A program made the position numbers and the translations under genes. Below are positions 44,714-46,233 of a stretch of DNA of 46,233 bases, in pieces. The DNA lies in the NCBI GenBank assembly GCA_035764935.1, contig DASTYK010000173.1, positions 1 through 46,233 on the forward strand. The letters run 5' to 3'. The stretch comes from Longimicrobiales bacterium. Its GTDB lineage: Bacteria; Gemmatimonadota; Gemmatimonadetes; Longimicrobiales; RSA9. The notes below the pieces were generated by a model that saw nothing but the letters and a program-made list of their open reading frames with translations, searched no databases and had not been told where the DNA came from. Every line of letters starts with the position of its first letter. Positions within the stretch are counted from its first letter, which is position 1.

Positions 44714-44749
44714 GACGGCCCCGACGGCCCCGACGGCCCCGACGGCCCG
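44714..44749. repeat. 9-bp tandem repeat (GACGGCCCC), four copies
   Basis: Four consecutive copies of GACGGCCCC, the last truncated by a base, lie between the terminator hairpin and the asnS stop. Coordinates may be off by one. It resembles a variable-number tandem repeat. Confidence 0.7.
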
Positions 44750-44755
44750 AGTCCC

Positions 44756-46051
<1,296 letters not shown>

Positions 46052-46093
46052 GGGGGCTGCTCTCGCGTTTCTCTCTGTGCGACAGGGACGCGA

Positions 46094-46123
46094 AAGCTAG
46101 AGGCGGGAAGCGACGGACGTCAA
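46094..46123 (-). promoter_or_regulatory. sigma-70-type promoter of asnS
   Basis: On the minus strand TTGACG (46118-46123), an 18-nt spacer and TAGCTT (46094-46099) precede asnS. The leader to the ATG is about 36-42 nt. The rest of 46052-46233 shows no gene. Confidence 0.55.
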
Positions 46124-46233
46124 CGCGAGGTTGGGCTCCGTGTCATGCCGGGTCGCATCGAGAGCCCCCGCGGGCCGGTGTCAGGATCCGGTGTTGACGC
46201 GATACATGACTACGTGGTCGACGCCTAGATCGT

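Noticed and set aside
44714-44749. CRISPR-like array
   Set aside because: Units are 9 bp and contiguous without spacers, so it is a simple tandem repeat. No CRISPR array or cas gene was seen anywhere in the window.
46052-46233. tRNA or other RNA gene at the window edge
   Set aside because: No cloverleaf or T-loop sequence could be found; only the asnS promoter is supported.

Overview
The window is a GC-rich chromosomal segment from a diderm (Gram-negative-type) bacterium. It has an Oar-like TonB-dependent receptor, an outer-membrane barrel, several lipoproteins, an SDR-type threonine dehydrogenase and a purine operon with PurS/PurQ/small PurL. Gene content and style fit Gemmatimonadota or a close relative such as Longimicrobia; this is an inference from family resemblance, not a database result. 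Coding density is high. Many genes overlap by 1-4 nt (ATGA, GTGA, TTGA, TGATG), and GTG or TTG starts are common.

Layout. (1) 50-8068: a tryptophan cluster on the minus strand, trpD and then trpC-trpF-trpB, split by lexA and a probable 43-aa small gene on the plus strand. trpB is followed by a HEAT-repeat protein and an HD-GYP protein that appear to share the same N-terminal domain. No trpA or trpE is present. (2) 8239-10455: threonine catabolism (tdh, kbl). (3) 10460-10649: a long inverted-repeat element without a gene. (4) 10704-21739: a long plus-strand run truA-fsa-htrA-purB-purC-pssA-purS-purQ-purL-purF, giving most of purine synthesis plus phosphatidylserine synthase and a periplasmic protease. 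(5) 21745-22312: a second element of the same repeat family. Its inverted arms flank a gene for a four-helix-bundle protein of the 23S rRNA intervening-sequence (S23) family. (6) 22393-29671: pyruvate phosphate dikinase, a double-headed nucleotidase resembling YfkN, and adenosine deaminase. (7) 29883-37438, minus strand: an Oar-like TonB receptor with a hairpin leader, fructose-1,6-bisphosphatase joined in frame to a small HExxH domain, and ComEC. (8) 37612-43194, minus strand: alr-cdd-lipoprotein-outer membrane barrel-miaB, mostly with 4-nt overlaps. (9) 43328-46051: mazG, a small Ig-like lipoprotein and asnS.

How the genes fit together. Purine synthesis (pur operon), nucleotide salvage (YfkN-like nucleotidase, adenosine deaminase, cytidine deaminase) and nucleotide clean-up (MazG) recur across the window. 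ppdK and fbp belong to gluconeogenesis. The most unusual item is the repeat family seen at 10.46-10.65 kb and 21.75-22.31 kb. Both copies begin about 5 nt after a stop codon, and one carries the S23-family gene between its arms, an arrangement like that of 23S rRNA intervening sequences but at a protein-gene boundary. Other notable signals are the domain shared by the HEAT and HD-GYP neighbours, three apparent leaderless transcripts, and the HExxH-FBPase reading frame.
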